From Luscinia megarhynchos (Eukaryota; Chordata; Aves; Passeriformes; Turdidae): a stretch of 64,000 bases of DNA. This document shows positions 1-13,983 of this stretch, piece after piece. The notes under the pieces are model-generated. The model did no database searches. It was not told the origin of the DNA and saw only the letters and a program-made list of their open reading frames with translations. A program made the translations under genes and the position numbers. The first letter of the stretch is position 1. The number at the start of each line of letters is the position of its first letter. The stretch is taken from contig JAPFBE010000002.1 in the NCBI GenBank assembly GCA_034336665.1, forward strand, positions 19,074,906 to 19,138,905, written 5' to 3'.

Positions 1-3000
1 AGAGCAACGCAGTTTACTTTCCTTATCAGTTTTCCCACCTTCACGTAAACACACTCAAAACGAAAACAATTTGCTCCTGCTCGTGAAACTGAAACCGAAA
101 GTAATTAAAGCCTAAGTTTTTCCACCCAAAAGATATTGACAGCACTTATACTCTGAACTTTAATTCCAGTTATTATTAATTGGAGGGGCTAAAAATAACC
201 TTTTATGAATATCAGCATTTTAAATGACATGCAGCTTAAAGCAAGCTCAGCTACAAGGAGACATCCTGACACATCCCACTCCCTGCCCACTGCCCACTCA
301 GTGAATAACCAGAACACTTAGAAATAAATTATACTTTTTAACTACACTTGAATGTCACCTGCATCTTCCAGCCGGGTTTGCACAACAGCCTCAGAGCATG
401 TTCCACTATAATCAAGTTGGACAAGGAAAATCCTACACTGCTGCAGAATTTTCATTACTTGCATAGCACACTAAAGGTAACAAGTTTCACCAAGCTTTGC
501 AACTGCTATGGTGCAAGTAAAATTCAGGGAATTGTAAATGTTATGCAACACTGAGTAGAAACCGCAGTCCCAGATTCTTGCAGGCACGAGTTTGCCATTT
601 TCACAAGCCATGGAAGGGTAACCAGGCACTAAAACACCCAGCACTGCGCCTTCTGCTCGGAGCGCTGCAGCCCTTGAGCCCAGGAGCTGCTCCTCAGCCC
701 AGCCCGCACGGGCTGCGTCACCTCAAGGTGGAGTCTGGGGACACAGCTCTGAGTCAGCTCAAGCCATGGGCAAGAAGCTGTGCAGTCACACTGCAAGTCC
801 GCCCAGCGAGTTGATCCAGCTGAAAATTAAGCTTGCAGTTTGACAGATTTTTTTTTTTTTTTAACAGAGCCAAGTCATTGCTATAACCATCCCCCCACAT
901 CTAACCCATTTTCTCCTGTCTCTATTCAAACGTGCCATATATTGCTGTTTCTTCCCTTGAAGTGGCACCTCTTGGATTTCAACCTTGGCCAGTCAATAAA
1001 TTGCCAGAAAACTATTTCTGTAAAAGCAGTGGGCAACCTTCAGCGAGGAAAGCTTCCCTAATGAGCATTCACCTCACCCTGTGACAGAAACCGGTGTGGG
1101 TGCAAAGGAAGGAGGAAGAATGAGTGGCTTCCTGGAGAAGCCAGTGGTCGCAAGCAAGGTTTGTGGCACTTAATTTGCTTAAGCTGTAGAGAAGAGAGCC
1201 CTAGTAGGCTCACAGTTGAAAGTCGACAAGGAATACAGTCTCCTAAATGTTAAATATCACACCACTCAAAGAAACACTAAGGGAAAAACCAACATAAACA
1301 CTGTCAGGATACACAGAGTTTTCTCTCTGGACTCAAGGCTTGCTCACTGAGGCTGTTTTTTTTGTGGCCATCACTCAGAAGCTCAACAGCTCCAAAAATC
1401 TTCCACACCTGCTTTGTCATCCTGGCAAGTACATGTACGGCCATGCATGGAAACAGGCTGAGGACCTGCTTCAACCAAACCAACATTTCTGAGCAAGAGT
1501 TTTTTGTTTGGTTGTTTTTAATGATGCCAGATCAATTTTCCAATCCTCTTAAAACACAGCCAAGCTGCTGCTGTGGCTCAAAGAGAACAGCTGAGCGATC
1601 CGAGCAAAGACTACTGAAGTCAATCATAAAGCATAGCCACCCAAATATCCTCTGAGATTTAATACAAAAGAAAGTAAAATGCAACAATTATTTAAAAACA
1701 TAACTTGATCAATTCTTGTCACTCAGATAACAAACCTTAGCTTACACCATAGCAGTTCAGTGCTGTGCCTAAACTCTTTATGCTTCAGCAATACAATCCC
1801 TTAGCAATATTCACCTACTAACACAGTTTACAGCCCCTAGGGAAAGCCTATAATGAATGAAAAGTTGGGTATTATCCTGCATTAGGACCAGAAGACTGTA
1901 GAAAAAGGAAACAAAACCTTACTGCTTAGGAGGCCAGATTTAAGAATATTTAACTTAACTGACTAAATTAACCCAATTAGCTTTTCTATATTTTTTACAG
2001 AGGAAGGGGATGAAGTCTATGACCTTTTAGAGAAATTTCACTTAAATGTCTAAAGGGCCTTCTGGTCTCAAGTCCTCACTGACTGTAGAGGACATCAAAG
2101 ATAACACTGCATGCAAGTCGAATACCTCTCTGCAATTAGCCCCATGAAAACCAAACCAAACACCAACATAAAAGGTCTGTCTGTAGTTTGTACTTGCAGC
2201 ATAGCTTCTCTTTATCTGACCCAATTAGCCTGCTCTAGAACTTTATTGTAAGATGTTCTGACAATATTTACTTGGGGGGAAGAAAGAAAAACAAGAAAGA
2301 AAAAGGTTTTATTCAGCTTGTGCTTTGGCTGAGGGATTCAGACTTTGTCAGGAGGACGAGCAATCATCTGAAATACCAAGCCTGAGTGATATGCTCAATG
2401 CTAGACTGTGACAGAGAAAAGAGAGAATTACATTTTTTGAGACAGCACTCAGCTGTCCTAATGATGAGAGCCTCCATTTTCACTCAACAACCCCTGCCTA
2501 CCCATCTTTCTACAAAAGATAAAGCAATTTTAACGCATAGGCCTTTTCTTCCACTACACAACCAAGTTCCAGATTCTTGCAGAAAAACAGAAAACATCCT
2601 TATTTTACAATCAATAGACAGCTAATTCCAACTGAAAGTGCCCTTTTCTGAACAAGTTGGATGGAAAAAGAATTTTCTGGTGGTTTGACCAAAAATGAGA
2701 GAGGCAGGTATTGAAAAGACATTGGGAAGGTAGAACTCAAATACTGGACAAATGGGACAAATAAATAGAAGGGAGCATTAATTTAGTGAAAAGCACAAGA
2801 TAAAATTCCACTGGTTCTACAGTCAAGCACTATTTTTTTCTTTCCCTTCTCATAAGGCAGTAAACTGTCTCAGTATACCTTAAGTCATTATTTAGCATAT
2901 AGAGATATAAAATCCCTTTCTCCAAATTAATCACCTTTAGTCACACGCTTTTAGTTCAAGCTTCATAAATATAAACAAATGCACATAAGAAAAAATAAAG

Positions 3001-5983
3001 GGCCAAATAAAGCATTATTTTACTAACAGAAATAATAAATCAATATATAGATATATATATAGGCTAGAATGATGACTCTCATTAATTCCCATTATTCTTC
3101 TTGACAGTAAGAATGCCATAATAAAGAAATTATTTTGTGTGCATGTAAGGAAACAGTTTTGTTACATTTCTTAGCTTTGATTAGAGATATATATATGCCC
3201 AGGTGTGAAGGATTGAATTTTTTGGAATAAACTAGTTTGTAATTACTTAAGCAAGGAACTCAAGAGTTGGATAATTCAATTAATACTGAATATATTCAAA
3301 TAACACACAGCAATAAAGAACTTCACATTTTAGAGACCAATACTAGCATTATGTTTAACTAAGATGTTCACTTGTACTGAAAAAATACATCTCACACTCT
3401 TTAAGTATAACTTAACTGACAGCTGTCCAATTGCTTTCTTTTCCTAAGTATCTAAAGGTGTGAAGAACAGAGCATAGCAAGTGATTTTATCTTGATAAAC
3501 GTGGAGGAAAATAATATGGGTATATATATAAAAATTCATAACAGTAAAATTTCATCTGTCACTATGAGTGGCTCAAAACCTAACGTTCATAGAGACAGAA
3601 ACCACATCACATCCCAGTGCTCATTCTATCTCCCCACTAAATCCATGTTTTGTGGCATGCACACATAATTTCCCAAAACACCATCTTATTCAATATACTT
3701 GTTCTGCATCACATCAGTTTCAGGGAAAAACTGAACTTAAAATCTAAACTAATCTCTGTAAAAAATTTGCTTTAAAGATGAGGTGTTTTCATGATTTTCC
3801 TCAATAAGCATTCAAAATAAAAATCCAGTAAAAGAAAAACAATCATGGTATTAAATCTCTACTGTTAAGAAAGTAGAGAAGCAAGGTACAGGTTGCATAC
3901 ACCTGTGATGTGTATCCTGCTGATGAAAAAAATGAACAAGATCCCGTCTTTGTATAGTTTTAAAGTTTTGTGAAGTCGTAATCCTTTATATGCATTTGGT
4001 TTCTGCAGTCATGAACATAAGATATCAAATCAACAGCAGCTCCCATGTTTTAACAGTCCTACAGTGTTATAGCTCAAAGAAGCATCCTCAAATACAATGA
4101 TTTCCATTTTCTCATTCAGAACCTAATATTTTATTCTTGGGTAGTTTAAATAAATAAGCAAAAACCTCAGGAGAGCTGATGAGCACAATGTGGGAGAGAG
4201 GAAAAACAAATCAATTAAGGAGCTGCCCTGATAGAAGAGAGCTGCCTCTAACAGGAGTGAAATAGAATCTGAAACACTGATGGGTCTTTTGAAGCAGGAA
4301 GCTAACTTACTTGCCTTCGGCATCTGGAAAAAAATTCTTTGTTGTTATTGATCATTCCTTGATGACCTGGGTAAAAATAAAACTCATTCCAATGTTAATT
4401 CTCTGGAAGCCAATGCCTTCATAAGTCACATAATGATAAACTTGTCCTAGACTTCCGTATTATATTGTCTTATGGAAGTTTTTTCAGATTAAAACCAAAT
4501 AGAGATCAAGTGTCCTTTTTTTCTCCCACTCAACACATTCCCTTTTGTACAATCAAATCAAAACCCAAAGCACATAACAGTAAGCATATGAACCAGACAA
4601 AGAAGAGAACAAATTTCAAAGCTGGGCTTTAACCGTCTCTACAAACATATATTATAAAAAACCTGATGTGCACCGACAGTTTAAATTTTCTCTTTGAAAC
4701 TTCTGACTTTGCTATATCACAAGGGAAAATTGACTGACTGCTCTAAAACTGCACTCCATTAAATCTTCTATTACACTTGGACATCTAGTTAGTAACTCCT
4801 TCAGCTGAACAAGAGGGTGGCAAGCTGGGGTCGAAGCATCATTTTCAGGAAACATTAGAAATTGTTTTGCTGGAAACACCCACTCAACTGACACTTTGCT
4901 TTGAGTATATCTATTTAGCATAACTATATTTACAAAGTAATTCCGCAGAAAAATACACTAAGAACAAAAGCTCAAGATTCTGTCTGAGGTAAACATGATT
5001 GCTCTTTATGTTTCTTGGTTCTTAGAAAGCACTGCTAATCCAAGATCAAGTTTGGTCCTTATCTGACCTTTATTGACCTAAGCAAATGAGAAAAGAATGT
5101 GCTAGTCTTGAAAACATGACTGGCCACCTAAGAGTTAAGTTATAAAGCAACTATATAGCAAAAAGCCTACAGAGGAAAAAAAAAACCACTTTTTTCCCTG
5201 TTTTCAGAAAAGTTTTCCATCAGTCTCCCTAATTTTATATATTATACTTCAGTACAGTGTACTATAGCTTATACTTACAAAATAGTAGTAACTTCAAACA
5301 ATAAGATTAATTTCTACAGTTATTATTACAAGTGCAATTACAATTTGTCTTACTTTGTGGGCACATTCCTCTCTCCAAATTTTCTAGGCTGAGTGTACAC
5401 ACACACAGCTGCCAGATAGACCTTATTTTGGGATACAGTCCTTAAGCACATCAAATCTGTCTTGAAGTCTCTGTAGGTATCTAGAGCATACACTGCTGAT
5501 GACTTGAGGTTTTACACAGAGCTAGTGTTTGTTTTGTTTGATCACATACACTAACAACCACTTCTTGAAAAATCTGAGTTCAAGTTAACACAGAATTCAG
5601 GAACAACAATGTATTTGTGGCCTGCAGCCACAACCCCCTGGCAGATGTGTGCAGGTAATGAAGGGGGCTCTGAACATCTGGGCAGCTCAGGTTATGCTGT
5701 CAGTATTTTAAAACCAAGGCTGAAATCTGCCTTGTCCCAACAAAGCCAGCCATGAAAGCTCCCAATGACTATTGCTATGCTGCATTTCCCATTTTTTTCC
5801 TCTACAGTAAGACATTATGGACCTGTGATAGGAATCAGGGTGCTGAACTGGATGGATCTTTTGTGCCAGCACATAGAGCCTTACACTCCCATTATTTCCT
5901 ACAGACACAATCCCAGGCCTGTTGGTTTTAACTCTATCAGTGACCTCACCACTAAAGTAAAATGGAATTGTCACACTTGTCAC

Positions 5984-6157
5984 TATCTTTCCCCACAAAA
6001 GAAATTAAACAAACCCTCAGACTTAACATGGCCAAGAAGAAAGATTTGATCACAGCTTTACTAATTTACTGTATGTACCATGATAATAAAATGTGAAGCC
6101 TCACTCAAGAATCACAACAAAATTGCTACAATAGTTCCATTAATTTACAGTTAAAAT
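5984..6157. repeat. Direct repeat copy 1 (174 bp)
   Basis: This segment matches 7,210-7,383 base for base apart from three substitutions, with no gaps, at a constant offset of 1,226. It includes the stretch AACATGGCCAAGAAGAAAGA. The flanking sequence is unrelated on both sides. It does not look like a known repeat family by eye. Confidence 0.95.
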
Positions 6158-6727
6158 CTGTTTTATACATACATAGAACTGGGGAAATCAGGTGATGAAA
6201 TCAAAACACAACAAATGAGCGTGATTTAGCAAGTAGCTAAACTATACTCCAATTAACTCTCACAAATTTACTTTGAATTGTTTAGTACCCTACGTCTAGT
6301 TATTGGTAACAAAAATGTTATCAATATCCTGATGATGCTTCAGTGAAGAACTGCATTTAATGGAAGGATCTTCATAAATTACAGACTTCAGAACATCCAC
6401 TGAATACAAACTTCAATACATCATAGTCCTGAAAGTATTTTGAAGTTGATATATACCCATTTCAACACTCTTAAGAACACACCTCAATGGTTCCCCTACA
6501 TACGTATTTACAAAATGTACATTTAACATTTTTCTGTGATAAATACATCACAATATACTTCCCACAACTTGCTTTAAGTTGTGGCATCTCCAAAGTAAAG
6601 CAAATTTTTTTTCTTTTTCCCTAAATCAAGCAATTTTCCATAATCTAGTATTTTACAGGAAGTGGAGATGCTTAGAGAAGTATTTAAATGTCTGCAAAAT
6701 GAAAATCACAAAGTCAATTAAAAAAAC

Positions 6728-7013
6728 GAAGAGAAGAGAAGAGAAGAGAAGAGAAGAGAAGAGAAGAGAAGAGAAGAGAAGAGAAGAGAAGAGAAGAGAA
6801 GAGAAGAGAAGAGAAGAGAAGAGAAGAGAAGAGAAGAGAAGAGAAGAGAAGAGAAGAGAAGAGAAGAGAAGAGAAGAGAAGAGAAGAGAAGAGAAGAGAA
6901 GAGAAGAGAAGAGAAGAGAAGAGAAGAGAAGAGAAGAGAAGAGAAGAGAAGAGAAGAGAAGAGAAGAGAAGAGAAGAGAAGAGAAGAGAAGAGAAGAGAA
7001 GAGAAGAGAAGAG
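6728..7013. repeat. Perfect (GAGAA)n microsatellite, about 57 units
   Basis: A pentamer array of about 286 bases without a single interruption. It creates a spurious frame repeating Arg-Glu-Glu-Lys-Arg. Purines and pyrimidines are fully separated between strands. The purity suggests recent expansion and high length variability. Confidence 0.98.
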
Positions 7014-7209
7014 CTCCTTCCTTCTCTTTTAGTCCAGGATATTACAAAAACAAGAGTTTTGATTTTTCATGTGCTACTATGACAATCAGCAAAGAATGAG
7101 CATTAACACTTAACTTCCTTAAAAGGCGTAAACTTTAAGAAACTGTGGGGGCAGAAGAGTTAGAGAAGCACAACTACAAATGTGGTTAGGCCACTTGAAA
7201 TACATGCTT

Positions 7210-7383
7210 TATCTTTCCTCACAAAAGAAATGAAACAAACCCTCAGACTTAACATGGCCAAGAAGAAAGATTTGATCACAGCTTTACTAATTTACTGTAT
7301 GTACCATGATAATAAAATGTGAAGCCTCACTCAAGAATCACAACAAAATTGCTACAATAGTTCCACTAATTTACAGTTAAAAT
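7210..7383. repeat. Direct repeat copy 2 (174 bp)
   Basis: This is the second copy of the 174-bp segment at 5,984-6,157, about 98% identical and in the same orientation. It starts about 200 bases after the GAGAA microsatellite. The high identity implies a recent local duplication, gene conversion or an assembly artefact. Confidence 0.95.
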
Positions 7384-10300
7384 ATACTTAGAAAATAGTT
7401 GCTTTATTTTGCAATTAATTCTACCAAAGTGGCTTTAAAGAAACCTAAAGATATAAATCTGTTTTTAAAAACTGTTTTTCAATCCACATCTAGCCTATGT
7501 ATTCATACATATTAATAGATGCCTTGAAAAATATCTGCCACAGGTCACCATTAAGGAACATATGTAAATCTTCTGAGGATGTTTATGAAAACAGTAAATA
7601 TTTTTGCCTTTATAGTGTACTACGAAAGTAACATGCCAGTTTTCTTTTCCTTTAAGTAATATGGACAGAAGTTCAAAGAAATCATTTCAAAGAGCACAGA
7701 ATTCTTGTGTGTAAATACTAAAAGCTCATCAGAAATTAGAAAAATAAAATCTCTTCTTAGAGATATACTACAGCTCTGGAAAATACAACTGACAATATAA
7801 AATACCAAACTTTTAAGATATTTTCTGGACTAACAACATACTGCCAGAGAAACCACATGGTATGTTTAATATGTGAATTATAAATATTTTATTCTGAGAT
7901 TAAAAAAAACCAACCCTGTATTTATTGACCTATAATATCTATCACGTGGTATCCAGCCATTCAAAACCTCAAAGGCACAGAAGAGAACAGGGAGAGACTT
8001 GTGCACCCCTTTTTACCCTGCAAATATAGTTTGTGGAGTTTGTGTTTCCAATAGATACACAAAAAGAATACACTGCCCAGTAACAGCAGATTTGAAATTT
8101 ATTACAGAAGAGCAAGAGTGGCATTATAGGGTTGCTTATCTATTATATCCAACAGATTGGCACATCTAGTTATCACATATTCTGGTTGAATAAGATGAAA
8201 GAACAAGTGTTAGTAACTTGTTTTTTTCTAGTGCTTTGGCACAGATCAGAAGTGCTGCAGCAGTCAGGAAGAAATGAAGCTGCACCTACTGAGAGCTCTA
8301 AAAGGGACGCAGCATCACTGATGCTGTTCCAGCTACACCAACCTTCCTGAAGAACAAGGGACTGTGGCATGTCTCATTAAGTTCTTTGTGTCCGATAATT
8401 TATCCTCATTCAAGAGGTACTGAGCATCAGCATAGTGGAAGCAACCTTCTGTGATAACAGTCTTGCAAGTTAGAAGCAATTGTTCTGTAACCCTAAACGT
8501 GACTGGCACCACAGTAGTAAATCTCTGATTGACCAAAACACTCAAGAAATTAAATCACAGTAAAAGACAGACTGTGAAGGTTAAGAATTATCAGAGCCTC
8601 ACATGCTTTATGGATAAGGCCTCTCTTCCCACTTTCCCTCCCTTCCATCATTTTTTTTTCTGTGATGGATATGAGCAATTCAAAATAAGTAATACGGAAA
8701 AAATAAAAACTTTTTTGTACTCTACTGATTTTGTGCATGTAGATACAAAGGAGTTTTGTGTATAAAACCTGCTAAGACATCTCCATATCTGTGAACCATT
8801 TGCATTCCACACGGGACACAGACAGAGGTTCATTCCTTTGCTCCCATGTGTTTGAGCTTACCCTGGGAGCAGCCCAGAGCCTCGCCAGGCCAGCGGCACC
8901 TTGGAGGGCAAGGCACACACAGAAAACCCCGGGGGCAGCTCAGGCACTTCCCCTGCAGCAGCACCAGAAGATGGGGAACTAGTCCTCAATCTTGTCTGGA
9001 GCTCTGGGGCTAATCAAGCTGGTGAAAAGTAACTTGGCAAGAGACATGGAAATGCCAAGTTTCTTGCACTAAATGTGATGGCTCCATTCCTGCAGTGTTC
9101 TTGCATTTGTGCTCTGGTTTAAAGAAGTGAAAGTCACCCATGGAGGATGAACAGCTAATCCTCAACTCTATTTTAAGTCAGATGTGTAGTTCCTAAGGGG
9201 TGGAAGCAACACAAGCACGTCTGTTGTAAATTCCTAGTCTTACTTAGTTGGGTAGGGTCAGTCAAGCAAATTTAAATCTTTTACCTCTCCCGAAACAAGC
9301 AGTAACATTTCCACCAGTAGTCAAAATAAACTCGTAAAAACTCAGGCATTACACCTCAATGACTATAAGATGTTCCTTATGAACAAGATCTTTAACCAAG
9401 GTCTTGGGAATCAGCACATCAGAAACAAGCAGTAGAAGATAAATCCCAAGACAATCTGGACTTCCTGCAAGACAGGTTGAATGAAAACAACCTGCTTCAA
9501 TAACAAAAAAAAACGGCTATTGCCTGAGCAGCCAATTCTAATTTGTTGTTAATTGTAACTTTTCATCAAATAGCCATAAAAAACTACAACTCCAAGCTGC
9601 ATACTGTAGATAATGGATTTACCCTTTCAGTTAACTTAAGCAAAACAAATGTTTAAACTTTGCAGTAAATGCACAGAAAACATGATGAAGATTCGATCAC
9701 TGCAGTGTTACTAGGGCTGTTAGAGAAACTTTGGGTCTAAGTGAGTAATTCTGATGCAGTATCAAATTTTCAACAAAATGACAGCATTTCTCCATCAGTT
9801 TTCTACACTCTATCATTTAAAAAACTAGCACACTAAATGAAGAACAGCCCACAGGATCACTTTTTTTGACTTGTGGCCACTACTCTATATACAAAGCTTA
9901 AATTTTCTTGGAAAATGTGTCTTTGGGCTTACTTATTAGGTGATTAAACCCGACACACAGCTTAATGCCAGGCCATAGAACTTCAGCCAGTTGCTTCTGA
10001 AATTTGTTTCAGTTTGTAATTTCACTGTATCTGTATAATTTAATGTCAAAGGCTTTAGTTCTAAAAATAAAACCAAAAGTACTGAATCATCATTGGAAGT
10101 GAAGTATCACCTTGAGAATACTAGACACCAGTATGAAAAAATGCATATGTTTTTTGCAAGGCACTGGAAGACTTTAAAAAAAAAAAAGATAAAAGTATTT
10201 TCTATTCTATAAAACGTACAAAAATGTATAATTTTGATGCACAGAACTTTCAATATGTTAATCTGTAACATTTTAATGGAAATTGGTTAAGACACCTTAA

Positions 10301-13300
10301 AACACTAGGTTTATGACCAATGCCAAGGTGAAATACAGAGCGAAGAAAAGGCATCAAGGCATAGGTAGCAAAAGTTCACACAAAATGTTTCGTTTACTTA
10401 TCAGTAAAACTCAGTGCAAGTGTTTTGATATGAGTAGCAATCATGGCCCAAGCCTAGCCAGAGTTACACAAATGAATCCAGTGGGTCATGTCTATTATGG
10501 GTGTCAGCTGAACCAGTAGCTCCCCGAGGAAAGGCAGAAACACTCAGTAATTTGACTAGATACAAAATCCAACAGCAGAGAACTTCAGTGCATTTCTACC
10601 TCACCTAATACAAAACCAAATTATTAAATTTTATGAGAAAGAGACTCTTCCAAACTCAGCACAGATTAGTAAGTTATCTACTGACTGCGACTTGGTGCGT
10701 CTGACCTGCTGGCTAGCACACAGCTCTGCCATGGAGCACTTATAGGGAATCATTTCAACATTTCATCAAACAAACTTGTCATGCCAACCACAGATTGGGG
10801 TGACTTCAATCCCAGACAACACTTGCAAGAGTTTGCCAAAGGAGGTCAAGGGATTTGACTGCAGAGAGAGCAAACATAGCTGGCTCCCAAAACAGCCTTG
10901 GAAATGAGGTCCACTTCTAATTACTCCAGTGAAGATGATAACAAGTAACAATGTTTAGTGGGAAACAGGTCAGTAAGCCAAAGCAAAGTTGTCACAATGA
11001 AGAAGAAGGTTACCCTACCATTTGCCTAAAGGCTGTACAATGGATTTTTCAAAAACCACACTAACAAACCGCAGCAGGCACGTAGAAAGAGAGGCGACAT
11101 AAGATGCCAATGCCTATTGAAACAAACTTGGGGAAATAAAAACCTGATGCACCTTTTCTTATGTTGTCCTTCACCTATCTTGTTTACCAGCCTCTCCATG
11201 TCTGTCCACCTCACTAACAAACAGTTGCCTCTTGAAGAAACAAACAACAAACTTGCAAACAGAAAAGCTCTTATTCCCCTCATCCACAGAGGCTGGCAAC
11301 ATTACTGATTGTTTCATTTTCCATTTAGAAAAAAGAGTCTCTTCAACAGTTAAAAAAAAAAAAAAAGAAGAAAAAAAAGACAAAAAAAGAGTGGGTAGTC
11401 TTCAGCACAACCTCTAAAATGCATGGGAACAAATGACATTGAGGATACACAGCCAGACACAAGTCACACTGCCAGTCCATTAGTAGATTTCAAGGTCTTA
11501 ATCTTTGAATTCCAAATCACTTGCCTACCTAGAGATCAGCCCCCTCTCTTCAGGGATGACATCCAGAATAAAAAGAATCCCACAAACAAGTGAATTCATT
11601 AAGAATTTTTTTTTAAAGAAAAACAAACCTACCTTCCTTTTTTATAAGAGGATTTTTCATTTGTGTTTTGGAAGAATCATGACACATATCAGCAGAAATA
11701 GTTGGCACTCATACTTAAGCTAACAATTGCAAATAGATTACACAACATTTTTTTGATCAAGACACCAGATCAAGATCCAGAAGGAAAAAACTGAAGTATA
11801 ACAAATGGCACCAGATTTCAAGCAGCAGATTTAAACAATATTGTATGGCATGAGTTTCTAAATAAGACAACCACTTCAATAGCACAGGCAGTTTACAAAA
11901 CAGTTTGAATTACTTAATAATTAGCATTTCAGGTCAACTTGCAGTTATGTCCTTCCCAAATTAGTGCTCACTATATTTAAATCATTTATTATTTTACGAT
12001 TTTTTCAGACATGGCTAGAAAATTCATTATAAGACAAAACTTGTCAAAAACGAGCAACAATTTAGAAAAAAGAGACAGCTTGACCACACGAGAGTCCAAA
12101 GGCATGAACAATTTTGGCATCTTAAATAAACTTTGCACTTGCACGATTGAAGAATCTGCCTGATTTTTAAAATGCAAAAGCATCTCTTCAGGTGTTTCTC
12201 AAAAGCGGCATTTGCGCAATGGCCACTACGCGCCACCTGCCCAGAGCAGGACTGTGCCCCACAGACCATTGAGCCAACAAGTCAACATTCTGATCACAGT
12301 TCAGGACAGCCAACAAGAGTCATGCACAGTGATCATTCTGAGCCTCAGTGCAATGCCCAGCAAACAGAATTTTCCTGGTCTTTTCTTTGCGCCCATGGAA
12401 TCCGGTATCTCCTTGCCCAGCTTTGGCCAAGCACAGCCCCACACGAAGAGCAAGTACAGGCCGCAGCACGGCCTACAGGCCCGACTCCACAAACCCAACA
12501 GAACTTCTTCCAAAGTCAATGCAAGGTTTTGGCAATCCTTCTCCTACTTCCAGGCATGATCCCTTCAAGATTGGCTTAAGCCACATTGTGAGAATGGGGA
12601 ACCTTGCCAAAGCAATTACCCATGATTTATCTGTCCTGGGAATACAGGCCCTCGCTCTTCTTTCTAGTCTATCAGTTCAGCACCTCTGCTTGACAGTCAA
12701 CTTGCTTAAAATACAAGCTCACCCAGGGCACCTTCCACTGACTTCTACAGCATCTGTTCACCCATGGCATGGCAGATGTAACTCCATTAATGAGAGATAC
12801 ATGTGCACCAGCTGTACAGTAAGACATCTTCTGTCAGGTGTCCTGAAGGCTACCTGCCTCCTTTTAACCTTAAGAGTTCCAGCCTCTGGATATATTTTTT
12901 TTTAATAGATCACTGTCTGGATGCATATTAACTATCAGGTAAGAGCATTTTTGGTTTTGGAAGACCACTTCTCTACCCAAAAGGCAAGAACAGCTCCAAA
13001 ACAACAATGGCTTTTCACTCGCAGGGATGACTTCTTGTAAAAATAAAAACAAGGAAGTTCAATCCAAGAGAACCATGATGCTCTTCAGTTAAGGGCAAGG
13101 ATGTGAAATCGCCACACGTTAAGATAGGAAATTCAAAGTTCGGCTGTCACCTTGTTCCCTTCTTCACCCCAAGACCTCCCTCTCCCGTCAGCACACGCTT
13201 TGACCACCTCCCGAGTGACGAGTGAAGGATGGCGTGTCAGAGCCTTAACTTTCAATCTTTTTGGCTTCTCTCTCGCAAACTCAACCCTGTCGTTGGAGCA

Positions 13301-13886
13301 CGAAGAGCCGAGGAGTTTAAATTTTAATATTTTGCATCGCCGCAGTTTGCCGCACGGCCAAGGCACACGATGGTGGCACAGGACTTTGGCATGGACACAA
13401 AATCAAGAGGAAAGCCCCTCTGCCCACCTCCCCACCCCCCGGCCCGGACAGAGGCAATAACTCGGCTTTGCTCACATTTCTGCACAGCGCCGGGCTCGCA
13501 CTTCGACGTGCTCACTGCCGGGGCTGTCAGCGCTGCTCGCCCCATCCAGCACCCCCCCTTCTCCTGCCGGAGTCAAAGTGTTGTGCGAACGTGGGGAAAG
13601 GACTGGGGGGGAGCGCAGGCCACGGTAACACTTTGCCGTCTCCTCCGTTCAGTCACATTTCCGTCCTCCTCCAGCAAAACTGGGGAGGGAAGGGGGGGCG
13701 GGGGGCCAGGCTGGGCACACACGCAGGCGCTGGGCCCAGCGGGAAGGGGCAGCAGCCGCGGCAAGTGTGGGTGACAAGCCCGGCGGCGCTCCCGGGGAGC
13801 AACAAAAACGCTCTCGGGTGCGGTGCGGTGGGGTGGGGTGGCCGGCGGGGCCGGGGGCAGGGCCGGCGGGGCTCGGGGGCTCTTAC

Positions 13887-13910
13887 CTCGTAGAGTTCCT
13901 CGGAAGCCAT
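13887..13910 (-). CDS. CDYL: CDYL first coding exon (8 codons, 5' part only)
   Basis: On the minus strand the exon reads MASEELYE and then meets a GTAAGA splice donor (GT at 13,886-13,885). This matches the start of the short isoform of chromodomain Y-like protein, where these eight residues join the chromodomain exon that begins VERIV; the paralogue CDYL2 starts MASGDLYE instead. The start codon has A at -3 and G at +4, and an in-frame TGA lies 18 bases upstream, so translation cannot begin earlier in this frame. CDYL is a nuclear co-repressor: the N-terminal chromodomain binds methylated histone H3, and the C-terminal enoyl-CoA-hydratase-like domain acts on crotonyl-CoA and recruits partners. 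Both domains are encoded beyond the left edge. The exon ends exactly between codons, as in the known gene. The identification is from memory of the family; the short match is the main weakness. Confidence 0.88.
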
Positions 13911-13983
13911 GCTGTGGGAGCCTCACAAGGTGGAGTTGGGTGCTGGTTTGGAAATACTTTTGTTTCAGTTGGTGTCCGTTTGG

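Larger units (their letters stand above)
1..13886 (-). other. CDYL: CDYL intron 1 (partial; continues past the left edge)
   Basis: Everything left of the CDYL donor reads as intron: AT-rich, full of stops in all frames, with no exon that could continue from an MASEELYE codon boundary. The next exon, expected to begin VERIV, was not found, so the intron is longer than 13.9 kb. Besides the repeats listed separately, mildly GC-rich patches occur at about 580-800, 8,830-8,980 and 12,180-12,900. The last has open frames in three overlapping phases, without splice sites or recognisable protein, and is not called a gene. Enhancers may exist here but cannot be recognised by eye. Confidence 0.75.

Noticed and set aside
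6579..7082. 167-residue open frame rich in Arg-Glu-Glu-Lys-Arg
   Set aside because: It is the translation of the GAGAA microsatellite plus random flanks; no splice sites and no conserved part.
12172..12905. Three overlapping plus-strand frames of 115-185 residues in CDYL intron 1
   Set aside because: No splice sites, start context or recognisable family; all three phases are open because the patch is GC-rich, which argues against coding.
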